A DNA stretch of 64,000 nucleotides from Elusimicrobiota bacterium (GTDB lineage Bacteria > Elusimicrobiota > Elusimicrobia > FEN-1173): positions 124,001 to 188,000 of the forward strand of contig JADJZR010000002.1 in NCBI GenBank assembly GCA_016715645.1, given 5' to 3'. Made by a program: the position numbers and the translations under genes. Below the pieces are notes generated by a model, which made no database searches, was not told the origin of the DNA, and saw only the letters and a list, made by a program, of their open reading frames with translations. Of this stretch, positions 9,279 through 19,050 are shown in pieces (within the stretch, counting starts at the first letter, position 1; each line of letters starts with the position of its first letter).

Positions 9279-10913
9279 TCAGTCTTTCTTCCATTCCCGA
9301 AGGCGACGAATAATTTCGTTGGTGGAACTGTCGTGGCTTAGGGCTGGTTCGGATTCGCTTTCCAGTTCCGGCGCGATGCGCTGGGCCAGCACCTTGCCCA
9401 GCTCGACGCCCCATTGATCGAACGAATTTACATCCCACACAGCGCCCTGAGTAAAGGTTATGTGTTCGTACAGGGCCACCAATTTTCCCAACAGTGCGGG
9501 CGTCATCATTTCGGCGATGAGGGTGTTGCTCGGACGATTCCCCAAAAACACCTTGTGGGTCACAAGGTCCGCCGGGACCTTTTCGGCTTTAACTTCGGCC
9601 GCGGTTTTACCGAACGCCAGGGCTTGCGCCTGGGCGCACACGTTGGCCAACAGGAGGTCGTGGTGGCGCCCGATGGGATTGAGGGATTTAGCAAAGGCGA
9701 TAAAGTCGCAAGGAACCAAACGTGTCCCCTGGTGTATGAGCTGGTAGAACGAATGTTGCCCGTTGGTTCCCGGTTCGCCCCAATAGATGGGGCTCGTGTC
9801 GTAATCGACAAGAACACCCCCCACGGTAACGCTTTTCCCGTTGCTTTCCATAGTCAATTGTTGGAGATAGGCGGGAAATCGTTTCAAGTAATTGTCGTAA
9901 GGAAGAACCGCGACAGAATGGGCCCCCAAAAAGTTCACGTTCCAAACGGACAACAGGCCCATGAGGGCGGGCATGTTTTTGTGGAACGGCGCGGTGCGGA
10001 AATGGTCGTCCATGGCGCGGAACCCTTCCAGAAGAGATTGAAACCCGTTCGGTCCCAAGGCCAGCATGGTGGACAACCCGATGGCCGATTCCATGGAATA
10101 ACGTCCGCCCACCCAATCCCAAAAACCAAACATGTTGTCGGTGTCGATGCCGAAAGCGGCCACGTCTTTGGCGTTGGTGGACACGGCCACAAAATGTTTG
10201 GACACGCAGGACTCGTCGCCTTTCATGTTTTGAACAAGCCAATCCCGGGCGGTTTTGGCGTTGGTCATGGTTTCCACAGTGGTAAACGTTTTCGACGAAA
10301 CGATAAACAGCGTTTCGGCGGGATTTAAATCACGAACCGCTTCAGCGAAATCGCTTCCATCTACGTTGGAGACAAACCGGAACCTGAGCGCCCGTTCGGT
10401 ATAGGCCCGAAGAGCTTCGTACGCCATGACGGGGCCCAGGTCAGAACCGCCGATTCCAAAATTGACGATATTTCGGATAGGCCGCCCCGTATGCCCTTTC
10501 CACGAACCGTTGCGAACGCGATGGGTAAAGTCCGCCATTTTGTCCAAAACCGCGTGGACGCCGGGAACCACGTTGACACCATCGACCATGATGGATGTTC
10601 CCCGGGGCGCCCTGAGGGCCACATGCAACACGGCCCTTTTTTCAGTGGGATTGATTTTGTCTCCACGGAACATGGCATTGATTTTTTTTGACAAGCCGCA
10701 CTCTTTGGTCAAAGCCCCCAGAAGACGAAGAGTTTCGTCGGTAACCCTGTTTTTGGAGTAGTCCAAATAAAGGCCTGGGAAATCGATGGTCATTCTCCGA
10801 CCACGGTGGGGATCATTGGCAAAAAGGCCCCGCAAATGGAGAGCCCGTGCCTTTGTCGCGTGCCGACCCAATGCTTTCCACGCCGCCCGCTTCGAAACCA
10901 ATCCCTTACTCAT
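9279..10913 (-). CDS. pgi: Glucose-6-phosphate isomerase
   Basis: 544 residues, the usual length for the long bacterial/eukaryotic-type enzyme. Start ATG at 10913 follows a GAGGAGA ribosome site. Visible signatures are 'NFGIGGSDLGPVMAYEAL' (sugar-phosphate site), 'VSNVDGSDF', 'IVSSKTFTTVETMTNA', 'GGRYSMESAIG' and 'GEPGTNGQHSFYQLIHQGT', which carries the catalytic Glu and His. It interconverts glucose 6-phosphate and fructose 6-phosphate at the head of glycolysis. It is the first gene of a two-gene pgi-pgl unit, divergent from the flavoprotein gene at 11030. Confidence 0.97.
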   Translation of the reverse strand: MSKGLVSKRAAWKALGRHATKARALHLRGLFANDPHRGRRMTIDFPGLYLDYSKNRVTDETLRLLGALTKECGLSKKINAMFRGDKINPTEKRAVLHVALRAPRGTSIMVDGVNVVPGVHAVLDKMADFTHRVRNGSWKGHTGRPIRNIVNFGIGGSDLGPVMAYEALRAYTERALRFRFVSNVDGSDFAEAVRDLNPAETLFIVSSKTFTTVETMTNAKTARDWLVQNMKGDESCVSKHFVAVSTNAKDVAAFGIDTDNMFGFWDWVGGRYSMESAIGLSTMLALGPNGFQSLLEGFRAMDDHFRTAPFHKNMPALMGLLSVWNVNFLGAHSVAVLPYDNYLKRFPAYLQQLTMESNGKSVTVGGVLVDYDTSPIYWGEPGTNGQHSFYQLIHQGTRLVPCDFIAFAKSLNPIGRHHDLLLANVCAQAQALAFGKTAAEVKAEKVPADLVTHKVFLGNRPSNTLIAEMMTPALLGKLVALYEHITFTQGAVWDVNSFDQWGVELGKVLAQRIAPELESESEPALSHDSSTNEIIRRLREWKKD

Positions 10914-11029
10914 AAACTCTCCTCACCAAGGGGACATGGTTGACTAATTGATTCCCCGCTGGTTTTATCGAATTGACCGGCGACCATTGTAGTAAGAAAA
11001 GAGCCAAAGGAACTTGATAGAATTGAAAT

Positions 11030-12265
11030 ATGTCAATACAAAAGCGGGTAGTGGTGGTGGGCGGCGGTGGAGCGGGGATCATGGCGGCATTGGCCGCGGC
11101 CGAGCGGGGCGCATTCGTGACCCTGCTTGAACGCATGGAGAAACCGGGCAAAAAAATCCTCGTCTGCGGGAACGGTCGGTGCAACATCACCAACGCCAGC
11201 CAAGAAGTGTCGCGCTTTCACGGCGCTCCGCCGGATTTTATTGACGCGGTGCTCAAAGCCTATCCCGTGAAAAAGACCATTGACTATTTAGATTCCATTG
11301 GCCTGCCTTGCGTGGAAGAGGAAATGGGACGAATGTATCCCTCGTGCGGCCAAGCCGCCTCGGTGCTCAACGTGTTGCGTTACGAGCTGGACCGACGAAA
11401 TGTTCGGGTGATGTGCGGAGCCGACGCTGTTCGGTTGACCAAGAAAGGCGCGGGCTTTACCGTGGACACCGTCAACGGGCCGATTTACGAAGCCGATCGC
11501 GTGATTATGGCCGCTGGAGGCAAAGCGGGACCCCAGTATGGGTCCATCGGAACTGGCTTGGAAATGGTTCGCGCTTTGGGTCACAAAATCAACCCGGTGT
11601 TCCCCGTGCTGGTCCAAATCAATTTGCAATCGGCGTTCCTCAAAGAGATGGATGGTGTGCGCTTTGAAGGATCCGCGGCGGTCATATCCCAGGGCAAAGT
11701 CTTGCGGGAAGAAAGCGGCGAAATTCAAATCACCGATTACGGAATATCGGGCATACCGGCGTTGGACCTTAGCCGGGCCGCCGGCGAATGCGTGTATTAC
11801 AAACGGGATGCCCAGCTGGAAATGAGGCTCCTGCCGCGACGATCAGCCCAAGAAATTTGGGCCGATGTCTGGGGTCGCCTGACGTCTCGCCCCGACGAAA
11901 CCCTGGAGCGGGCCCTGACCGGGATTGTCCATATGAAACTCATTCCCGCTTTAATCCAAGCGGCGGGTTTTAAAAACCAGCACGTTCCCTGTCGGCACGC
12001 GCCGGAACCTCAGGCTCGGGCCTTGGCGGGACTGCTGCACAAGTGGACATTCCCGATCACCGGCACGCAAGATTGGACCCGTGCCCACGTGACCGCCGGA
12101 GGAGTCGACGCGTCACAGATCGATCCCGCTACCCTGGAGTCAAAATTAGTGCCGGGACTATACCTGGTGGGTGAAATCGTGGACGTGGACGGCGACTGTG
12201 GAGGTTACAACCTGCAGTGGGCGTGGTCATCCGGCCGCGTGGCCGGCGAGCACTCCGCCCGATAA
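11030..12265 (+). CDS. HI0933/BaiN-family FAD-dependent flavoprotein
   Basis: 411 residues. An N-terminal Rossmann dinucleotide-binding motif 'VVVVGGGGAGIMAALAAAERG' begins near residue 7, followed by 'KPGKKILVCGNGRCNITN', the signature of the HI0933-like flavoprotein family (YhiN/BaiN). The C-terminal segment 'HVTAGGVDASQIDPATLESK' and 'GEIVDVDGDCGGYNLQWAWSSG' is also characteristic and completes the FAD site. Members are predicted oxidoreductases with poorly known substrates. It is followed after six bases by a second flavoprotein gene, suggesting an operon. There is no strong ribosome site; AAAGG lies about 20 bp upstream. Confidence 0.9.
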   Translation: MSIQKRVVVVGGGGAGIMAALAAAERGAFVTLLERMEKPGKKILVCGNGRCNITNASQEVSRFHGAPPDFIDAVLKAYPVKKTIDYLDSIGLPCVEEEMGRMYPSCGQAASVLNVLRYELDRRNVRVMCGADAVRLTKKGAGFTVDTVNGPIYEADRVIMAAGGKAGPQYGSIGTGLEMVRALGHKINPVFPVLVQINLQSAFLKEMDGVRFEGSAAVISQGKVLREESGEIQITDYGISGIPALDLSRAAGECVYYKRDAQLEMRLLPRRSAQEIWADVWGRLTSRPDETLERALTGIVHMKLIPALIQAAGFKNQHVPCRHAPEPQARALAGLLHKWTFPITGTQDWTRAHVTAGGVDASQIDPATLESKLVPGLYLVGEIVDVDGDCGGYNLQWAWSSGRVAGEHSAR

Positions 12266-12271
12266 TTCGCG

Positions 12272-13858
12272 ATGCTCCGTATTCAACAACTTCGCTTGCC
12301 GGTGGATCATTCGGACGACCAACTTCGTCAGGCCGTGGCCCGAACCGTAGGTATTAAACCCCCCGAAATCATTTCACTTAAAATAATCCGGCGTGGGGTT
12401 GATGCCCGGCATTCGCGTCAAATCCACTTTATTTACACGGTGGATGTGGAAGTCAAAAACGAACCCGCGACTACCCCAAAGAACCCGCACGTCTCACCCG
12501 TGACAGAAGCGCCCCACACGTATGCGCCCAAAACCGTGAAGATGCTTCAGCGGCCGGTCATTATTGGGACCGGGCCCGCTGGACTATTTGCGGGGATCCT
12601 GTTGGCGCGATCGGGGACAAAACCGATTTTGCTCGAACGGGGTCAACCGGTTGAACAACGGGTGAAAGATGTAAGCAATCTGGAACACAAGGGGGTTCTT
12701 AACCCAGAGTCAAACATTCAATACGGCGAAGGTGGCGCGGGCACTTTCTCTGACGGGAAGTTAAATTCGTCCATTACCGATCCCCGGTGCCGATGGGTTC
12801 TTGAGCAATTGGTAGCCGCGGGAGCGCCCGACGACATTCTATTTAAGGGCAAACCCCATGTGGGGACAGACCGCCTGCGGGAGTCAGTCAAACGACTGCG
12901 TCAAGACATTGAGGGGATGGGGGGGACTTTTCGGTTTGGGGCCAAAGTGACGGACCTGATCATTAAAGACGGCCGCGTGGCCGGCTTGAGGATAAATGAG
13001 AACGATACGTTGGACTGTGACACGGTCGTCCTGGCTGTGGGTAACGCCGCGCGGGACACGTTTGACATGTTGTATCGGCGCGGGATCCGGATGGAGGCGA
13101 AACCCTTTTCAATTGGCGCGCGCGTGGAGCATCTTCGGACGGATCTGGATCGAACCCTTTACGGCCGATTCGCCGGAAACGCCCGTTTGGGTGCGTCAGA
13201 TTATAAAATGGCCCACCACAGCCCTCGGGGCATGAGCGCCTACACTTTTTGCATGTGTCCGGGCGGAGTGGTGGTTGCGGGCGCGTCGGAGCCGGGCGGG
13301 GTGGTGACCAACGGCATGAGCGAATACGCCCGCAATGCCGTGAACAGTAACAGCGCTTTAATGGTTGGCGTCACCCCGGCAGATTTTGTCGGAGAAGGCC
13401 CATTGGCCGGCGTGGAATTTCAAAGGAAATGGGAACGACGGGCTTTTGAACAGGGTTGCGGCGACTACCGAGCGCCGGCCCAACGGGTGGCGGACTTTAT
13501 GGCTCGACGGCCAACGACCCGTCTCGGTACGGTATCGCCCAGTTACCGTCCTGGCGTGACGCCCGGAAACCTGTGGGACTGCCTGCCCGAAAAAGTGTGC
13601 GAGGGGATTCTGGAGTCGCTGGTGGAATTCAACAAACGGGTCAAAGGGTTTTCTCATCCAGACGCGCTCTTGACAGGTGTTGAAACCCGTAGTTCATCAC
13701 CCATCAAAATTTTTCGAGACCTTCGTCTGCAGTCCAATCTTTCTGGACTCTACCCCGTCGGCGAAGGCGCTGGCCACGCCGGAGGGATTATGTCTTCCGC
13801 CGTGGACGGCCTGCGGGCCGCCGAATCAATACTCAATACGGCCGACATGCTCTTATGA
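12272..13858 (+). CDS. FAD-dependent dehydrogenase (COG2509-type)
   Basis: 528 residues. It has a short N-terminal domain (1-95, 'LRLPVDHSDDQLRQAVAR' through 'IIRRGVDARHSRQIHFIYTVDV') and then a FAD-binding fold at 'VIIGTGPAGLFAGILLARSG'. Family motifs include 'NIQYGEGGAGTFSDGKLNSSI', 'TFCMCPGGVVVAGASEPGGV' and the C-terminal 'LYPVGEGAGHAGGIMSSAVDGL'. This architecture matches the uncharacterised FAD-dependent dehydrogenases found in many bacteria, whose substrate is not known. It is probably translated from the same message as the preceding flavoprotein (gap six bases, no separate ribosome site seen). Confidence 0.9.
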   Translation: MLRIQQLRLPVDHSDDQLRQAVARTVGIKPPEIISLKIIRRGVDARHSRQIHFIYTVDVEVKNEPATTPKNPHVSPVTEAPHTYAPKTVKMLQRPVIIGTGPAGLFAGILLARSGTKPILLERGQPVEQRVKDVSNLEHKGVLNPESNIQYGEGGAGTFSDGKLNSSITDPRCRWVLEQLVAAGAPDDILFKGKPHVGTDRLRESVKRLRQDIEGMGGTFRFGAKVTDLIIKDGRVAGLRINENDTLDCDTVVLAVGNAARDTFDMLYRRGIRMEAKPFSIGARVEHLRTDLDRTLYGRFAGNARLGASDYKMAHHSPRGMSAYTFCMCPGGVVVAGASEPGGVVTNGMSEYARNAVNSNSALMVGVTPADFVGEGPLAGVEFQRKWERRAFEQGCGDYRAPAQRVADFMARRPTTRLGTVSPSYRPGVTPGNLWDCLPEKVCEGILESLVEFNKRVKGFSHPDALLTGVETRSSSPIKIFRDLRLQSNLSGLYPVGEGAGHAGGIMSSAVDGLRAAESILNTADMLL

Positions 13859-13973
13859 AAGGAGTCTGGGCGTTTGGTCTTTAATATTGGGGCATGTCAT
13901 GGGATGGTTCAAAAGGTCAATGTCAGATTTTCCGACAATTTTTTCTGGGAACAAGGGGATAATTTGAAATTAG

Positions 13974-14091
13974 GTAACTGCTCAGGTCTCTCACCCTGCC
14001 CTCTCCCAAGAAGAGAGGGAAATTCTTTGTTTCCCTTCCCCTCTTGGGGGAAGGTGCTCCGAAGGAGCGGATGAGGGACCTGGGCAGTTAC
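13974..14091 (+). repeat. MITE-like palindromic element, copy 2
   Basis: Left end GTAACTGCTCAGGTCTC at 13974 and right end GACCTGGGCAGTTAC ending at 14091 are inverted copies. The flanks GAAATTAG (13966-13973) and GAAAATAG (14092-14099) match at seven of eight bases, again like a target-site duplication. The interior contains CCCTCTCCCAAGAAGAGAGGG and CCCTTCCCCTCTTGGGGGAAGG hairpins. It is shorter than copy 1 (118 against 211 bp). Confidence 0.72.
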
Positions 14092-14136
14092 GAAAATAGT
14101 ACACTATCTTCGTGCTTTTTTAGAAGGAGGCCGGCG

Positions 14137-14970
14137 ATGAAAAATTTATTTTTAGGGGTTGTTTTTGGGATTTCAGTTCCCGCCCTGTGGGGGGCGGAAG
14201 TTGTTACGCCTAGGGAAGGACGCCACGGCGGGGCGGCGGGGGCCACCGTTACAGGTGAATTTATGGTTCATAATATTTTGCTTGAGGCCGTTGACGTGGT
14301 TATCACACCGACCGATTTGAACAACGCGGGCGATTTTGTGCCGTTAAAAAAAGAATCGGTGTTGCGCGTAATGGGTTTATCAACTTTTTTATTAAAACCT
14401 GGAGAAAGTCGGTCGGTGAAATACACGGTTATTGCCCCTTCACCGTTCGATCAAGCGGCGGCTGGGGCGTTTTCATTGGTGATCCGCAAACCTGGGGATG
14501 CGATTTCCACGCCGATCGTAACCAGAATTTGGCCGGTGTATATCCATCCCAAAAATCCGAACGCGGTGCTTTCGTTGGAAATTTTTAATCCCAACCTGAG
14601 TTTATTGGCGACCACAACCGAAATGCGGGGACCCCAAAAAATTCAGGTGAGTTTCATTGTTCAAAATACCGGCAGTGATTCCGTTGGGCCGAGGGGCCGC
14701 GTTGAGTTTCGAAAGGGGGCCGAACAGATGGAAGTTCTCCCTCTTCAAGGCACGCAAGCCATTTCACCCAGCGCCACCGCCATTTTTTCAGGAGTGACCC
14801 AGCGTACCGAATGGCCTGACGGCGAGTATGCCGGCACTGTTATCCTCGAATACGGGGATTATTATGGCCAGCCTCAAAAACTTGAAAAAACATACTTCTT
14901 TCGAATCAATGGGAACATGATCTCCGTAAAACCGGGGTCCTCGAAACCCAAAAAAGTGAGCCCTCGGTAA
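14137..14970 (+). CDS. Secreted Ig-like fold protein, possibly chaperone-like; function unknown
   Basis: 277 residues. Start ATG at 14137 was chosen because AAGGAGG lies six bases upstream and the protein then opens with a signal peptide 'MKNLFLGVVFGISVPALWGAE'. The mature part is beta-rich, with two likely immunoglobulin-like halves ('FMVHNILLEAVDVVITPTDLN', 'SLLATTTEMRGPQKIQVSFIVQN'). It recalls periplasmic pilus chaperones or COG1470-type domains only in general form, and no specific family was recognised. It precedes an AsmA-like gene after a hairpin. Envelope location is likely; its function is unknown. Confidence 0.75.
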   Translation: MKNLFLGVVFGISVPALWGAEVVTPREGRHGGAAGATVTGEFMVHNILLEAVDVVITPTDLNNAGDFVPLKKESVLRVMGLSTFLLKPGESRSVKYTVIAPSPFDQAAAGAFSLVIRKPGDAISTPIVTRIWPVYIHPKNPNAVLSLEIFNPNLSLLATTTEMRGPQKIQVSFIVQNTGSDSVGPRGRVEFRKGAEQMEVLPLQGTQAISPSATAIFSGVTQRTEWPDGEYAGTVILEYGDYYGQPQKLEKTYFFRINGNMISVKPGSSKPKKVSPR

Positions 14971-14971
14971 A

Positions 14972-14998
14972 CAAATCGCGCCACAGTGGCGCGTTTAA
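14972..14998 (+). terminator. Hairpin between the Ig-like and AsmA-like genes
   Basis: The perfect arms CGCGCCAC and GTGGCGCG around a single A are followed by TTTAAG, directly after the stop of the upstream gene. It could be a terminator or an attenuator. The T tract is short, so termination would be weak. Confidence 0.45.
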
Positions 14999-15009
14999 GC
15001 CTTTGGGCC

Positions 15010-17223
15010 ATGAAAAACCGAATTGTCCTTTTTTTGGGTGTATTGCCCGTCTTCGTTTTGGGCGGTCTGTATATCGTCTGGCGAAACCTCAACGAAAAGA
15101 TTAACTCTCCGGAATTTAAGGGCAAGCTGGAAAGTGAGCTTTCCCGCATCCTGGTCGGGACGTTCGAACTAAGTTCCTTTCAAGGGCATTTAAGTTTGCG
15201 TCCCTGGGTGGAACTCAATGACATTCGATTCGTGACCGACCAGGAGGATCTTAGCGTGGAAGCCCAGGAACTTCGACTGACAGTGCGACTGCTCCCATTG
15301 TTGAAACGGGTTCTGGTGTTTTCCGATATCCTCATCATAAAACCTTCCATTCGCTTGCGGCAACGGTCCGATGGTCCGTCGCCACTGTTTCGAAAATTCC
15401 AAAAAGAATCAAGCCCTGGAATGGAAGGGTTCCAAATTCACTTTAATCAATTGTCCGTTCAACAAGGCCAACTTCACTGGGTGGATGAACGCTATCCCCA
15501 GGGAGGTTCTTTTGAAATTAATGTCGACCTGAAAGTTGAACAACAGGGAGAGGGCGGGTCAACTGTCAACCTGGTTGGGCACCTGACGGGTTATTCGGAA
15601 GGCGTCCAGTTTCGCTTAAAAGGAAAGGCTGACAGAGAAAACAATCTAAACTTTACAGCCGAGAAGGTTCCTTTCGCCTTGTTGAAGACATTTTGGTCCG
15701 GCGGAACTCTGGTTTCAGGAACATTTAACGTGGAGGGTTTTCTATCAGGCGATACGGACAAGAGACAATGGGAAATTCAGGGTCACACAAACGACATCAA
15801 ATTGACACCCAACGCGCAAAACCTGCCGCTCCGGGTCGAATGGTCCATGGCCTCCGGTTCACCGATATCCGTTCGATCGATTTGGACATCGACCGCGTCC
15901 CATGTGACCGCAACAGCGGTTTTGCCAATTCAAAAAGAACGTCCCATCCAGTTGACCCTCGTTGGGGATCGTTTGGATCTGGGGGAATTTTCGGGACTCT
16001 TCTCGGAATTACCTTCGCTCTCATCTTCCTCGAAATCAGGGATTCCGTGGACGTTGCAGGCGAAAGCGGAAGTGGGTCAAATATCGGGGAAAAGGTGGAT
16101 GGCCCACTCTGTTCGGGTTCGGGCCACCGCGAGCCCGACGTCCTTTTCCCTTTCAGAACTTTCGTTTGCGTGTTTAGGCGCAACGGTAACAGCCCGGAGT
16201 GAGGGACGGCAAAACAAAGTGGATTTAAGGTGGGAGGTGTCCGCTCAGACTGAAATCAAACAACTGGACTTATCCGGTTTGGAGGAGGTTTTTCCGGGGA
16301 TAGGGTTTCGGAGGGGACGGGGGGAAGCAACCGGACAATGGCAATGGAGGGGCCCGCACACGGCGGGGGACTCTCTGCTATTTTCCCCATTTTCAAAATG
16401 GGATTTTCAGGTTCAGGTTTCCAGCGCCGATTGGAAGGGCGCGCCCATCGATCATATGATCGCTCGTTCAAATTGGGGGGACAGCATTTTCAGTGTATCG
16501 GAGTTGAGCCTCCATTCCGACGAGGGTGTCGTGGAATTGCTTGGGCAGGTAAAGGGTTTGGCGCAAAATGAACCGGGGACATTTTTCCTCAGTGGAAAAA
16601 TGCGGGAGATGGAAACAAAGGAATGGATGGCCGCCCTTTCAACCAGTGCGTATCTGCTCCACGGTCGATTTTCGGGGGAAGTGGAAGTGTCCGGCCCCTG
16701 GCGTCCCTGGGCCCCGGCCGAATGGAACGGTCGCTTCTCCATCCTGGGTCGAAACGGGGAATTTCGCACGGCGCCAACGGTACTTTCTGTTTTTCAATCT
16801 TTAAAAATAGGTTCTTTACTCCATTCTTTTGAAGGGAAGAAAGAGACAGGCCTCCCCTTTGACCTGATCACGGCCACCGCCACCCTCCAACCCGGACGCG
16901 TGCTTGTGGAAGAACCCTTATTTATAAAAAACCCTTCGTTTCAGCTGGCCTACACCGGCTGGACAGACATGCGTTTAGAGAATGGGAAGGGAACACTTCT
17001 CTTTAATTTTCTTCAGGGGACAAGCGATCTTATAAAAAAAACACCGCTCATCTCCTCACTCATTCTGAGCCCAGACGGGGAACTCATTCCCTTGGTGGTG
17101 GACGTCTTGTTTGAAAACGGCGAGTCGAAAGTTACACCTCGTTCGGTAAAAACATTGACGGGCCCTCTGGTGGGCGTGGTAAAAAACGTGTTTCGGACAC
17201 CGATGAAATTTTTTAAAAAATAA
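15010..17223 (+). CDS. AsmA-like/DUF3971-type envelope protein
   Basis: 737 residues from ATG 15010. A GTG at 14986 would add eight residues but lies inside the upstream hairpin. An N-terminal membrane anchor ('IVLFLGVLPVFVLGGLYIVW') is followed by a long beta-rich region typical of AsmA/TamB-like proteins: 'ELSRILVGTFELSSFQGHLSLRP' near the start and 'LLFNFLQGTSDLIKKTPLISSLI' plus 'PLVVDVLFENG' near the end. Such proteins span the periplasm and are linked to lipid movement to the outer membrane. Neighbouring envelope genes fit this. The exact subfamily is uncertain. Confidence 0.8.
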   Translation: MKNRIVLFLGVLPVFVLGGLYIVWRNLNEKINSPEFKGKLESELSRILVGTFELSSFQGHLSLRPWVELNDIRFVTDQEDLSVEAQELRLTVRLLPLLKRVLVFSDILIIKPSIRLRQRSDGPSPLFRKFQKESSPGMEGFQIHFNQLSVQQGQLHWVDERYPQGGSFEINVDLKVEQQGEGGSTVNLVGHLTGYSEGVQFRLKGKADRENNLNFTAEKVPFALLKTFWSGGTLVSGTFNVEGFLSGDTDKRQWEIQGHTNDIKLTPNAQNLPLRVEWSMASGSPISVRSIWTSTASHVTATAVLPIQKERPIQLTLVGDRLDLGEFSGLFSELPSLSSSSKSGIPWTLQAKAEVGQISGKRWMAHSVRVRATASPTSFSLSELSFACLGATVTARSEGRQNKVDLRWEVSAQTEIKQLDLSGLEEVFPGIGFRRGRGEATGQWQWRGPHTAGDSLLFSPFSKWDFQVQVSSADWKGAPIDHMIARSNWGDSIFSVSELSLHSDEGVVELLGQVKGLAQNEPGTFFLSGKMREMETKEWMAALSTSAYLLHGRFSGEVEVSGPWRPWAPAEWNGRFSILGRNGEFRTAPTVLSVFQSLKIGSLLHSFEGKKETGLPFDLITATATLQPGRVLVEEPLFIKNPSFQLAYTGWTDMRLENGKGTLLFNFLQGTSDLIKKTPLISSLILSPDGELIPLVVDVLFENGESKVTPRSVKTLTGPLVGVVKNVFRTPMKFFKK

Positions 17224-17262
17224 ATGATAACATCTTCCAAAATTAGATTACAGGAGACAAGA

Positions 17263-18195
17263 ATGAATTCACGTCGATTGTTTTTGGCTTTTATAGCTAT
17301 GGGGATATTTCATGGTGTCAGCCGGGCGGAAGAAGGGGGGCGCGGACACACGTTGGCGGGCGACAAGGCGAGTTTTGCCGGGGTGTTGCCGAGCGAAACG
17401 GGCACAACCTTTCGTTTTAAAATGATGTTTTACGACGGCGACGTGGAACGGGACACCACTCTTTCCCGTGGACAACAACGCTATGTGGAATACGATCGAG
17501 CTTTTTCCTCCACCCAGTTCGAGCTGGCCTACGTGAAAGGTGAACCCGGTGAAGATTGGCGGTATGGGTTTGAGATCTGCATGCCGTTGGTGTATGAAAG
17601 CGCCGCCGCTTACCTTTACCAGAATAATGCTGTCTACGACGTCAACGCCTATCTTTACGATTATGAAGGCGGATTGGGGGATATTTCCTTTATCCCGGTC
17701 ATGCTGGGCAAGCAGATGGGTGCAAACCATTTCAAAACCGGTGTGCGGCTCTATGCCCCGACCGGATATTATCGGCAAGGCAACATCGCCCAGGGCGGCT
17801 TGAACTATTGGACCTACACGCCGTTTCTTGGAATATCCCATGTGGTGCCTGGCCAACGGGAAATCTCTCTCTACACCGGGTATGACATACGTGAACGCAA
17901 CACCGATACGGATTACGATTCCGGAGACGTCTTTCATATGGACGCGGTGGCGGCTATCTATACGGATCTCTACACGGCCGTGGGCATCACGGGGAGTCTT
18001 TATCAACAAACCCAAGCCGATTCCGGGACCGGCGCCGTTTTGGGCGCGTTTAAAGCGCAAACGTACACACTGGGACCCATTATCCGGCACACTTCGGGCA
18101 ATATGAGCTTCGAGTTTAAATGGCTTCCTGAAATCAGCGTAAAAAACCGAACCGAAGGAAGCAGTTTCTGGGTGAATTTCGGGACACCGTTCTAA
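17263..18195 (+). CDS. Outer-membrane beta-barrel, phenol MetA-pathway (SphA-like) type
   Basis: 310 residues. Start ATG at 17263 follows CAGGAGA; an in-frame ATG at 17224 would add 13 residues ahead of the signal peptide and is less likely. Signal peptide is 'LFLAFIAMGIFHGVSRAE'. The mature protein alternates aromatic strands and turns ('FELAYVKGEPGEDWRYGFEICMP', 'GGLGDISFIPVMLG', 'KTGVRLYAPTGYY'), typical of the 'MetA-pathway of phenol degradation' outer-membrane family. 'GGLNYWTYTPFLGIS' and a C-terminal '...SSFWVNFGTPF' ending in Phe support barrel insertion. The substrate is unknown; the family name does not prove phenol use. It ends directly at the ATG of the next, broken gene. Confidence 0.8.
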   Translation: MNSRRLFLAFIAMGIFHGVSRAEEGGRGHTLAGDKASFAGVLPSETGTTFRFKMMFYDGDVERDTTLSRGQQRYVEYDRAFSSTQFELAYVKGEPGEDWRYGFEICMPLVYESAAAYLYQNNAVYDVNAYLYDYEGGLGDISFIPVMLGKQMGANHFKTGVRLYAPTGYYRQGNIAQGGLNYWTYTPFLGISHVVPGQREISLYTGYDIRERNTDTDYDSGDVFHMDAVAAIYTDLYTAVGITGSLYQQTQADSGTGAVLGAFKAQTYTLGPIIRHTSGNMSFEFKWLPEISVKNRTEGSSFWVNFGTPF

Positions 18196-18912
18196 ATGAA
18201 AAACTATTCGCCACCGCGCTGGTCGCGCTGTTTCTGATCCCCACGGCCTTAGGGGGCGGGGGAGGTTTCGGACCCGGTTTGGCCGCTAAAATTTACGGGG
18301 AAAGCCGGTGTGACAACCATGTACCAGCCGCAACTTGAAACCGTCACGGACAATCGTGTCACCGCACGGGCCGCTGTGTCGGTGCTGTTGGAGGGGGAAA
18401 AAGAACCTCGGTTCGGGGCGGTCTGGATGGTCGGGCGCGTGATAACCGACCGAGAGGCGGGCACAGCCACCGTCACGTCCGTGGAAGTGACAGACGTCAA
18501 AGCGCCGGGTGAATCGCCCGATAATTATGAGCGTTTCGTAAAAGTTTCTTTCCGAACAACTCACCGCGAAAGTCATCGTGATTCCTCTCTCTCAATACGC
18601 GGCGGGCATGGGGGATGCGGGCAAAGCCAATTCTTTAAAACCCCCCCTTTCAACCACCCCCCCGAGATCTTATTTCCGAGAAACCCCGGCGAAACTGTTG
18701 ATTGTGGATGGGGAAGTTAAAACCCAGCCGATTGAAGAGGGAAACCTTTTACAAGTGGTGAACACAGCGGACGTCCTCGTCAAAGACCCGGCCACCTCTT
18801 TTATTATTTGTTGACCGATCCGGGGGATGGGTGGGGCCACGGACCTGAAGGGATCTTGGTCCTAGTCCGACTCGGTTCCCCGAGGCTGAATCACTGCGGA
18901 AAAAAGTGGTAG
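18196..18912 (+). pseudogene. Frameshifted 5' part of a secreted Gly/Tyr-rich protein
   Basis: Reading across frames reconstructs one protein: a signal peptide ('LFATALVALFLIPTALG' if one A is added to the A5 run at 18199-18203), then 'VTTMYQPQLETVTDNRVTARAA' with 'FGAVWMVGRVITDREAGTATV', then 'LSEQLTAKVIVIPLSQYAAG', then 'KLLIVDGEVKTQPIEEGNLL'. The pieces lie in different frames with changes near 18203, 18282, 18547, 18795, 18860-18885 and 18910. The order and spacing fit the N-terminal half of the protein encoded intact at 19051-20367. Either the gene is decayed or this stretch carries many sequencing errors. Confidence 0.65.
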
Positions 18913-19050
18913 GCGAAAGCGAAGGAACAAAAGAAAGAGAAGCGAGACAAAAAGGCACCGGAAATCATTTTACGAGGGGCCCCCGCGGAACTCTATGTCA
19001 CAAAGGGGTCTCCCCAATACAGTCCCCTGGCCGGAACCGCCCTGCTCCAT

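Noticed and set aside
9414..10328. 304-residue plus-strand frame opposite pgi
   Set aside because: Antisense of a well-conserved enzyme; no family features.
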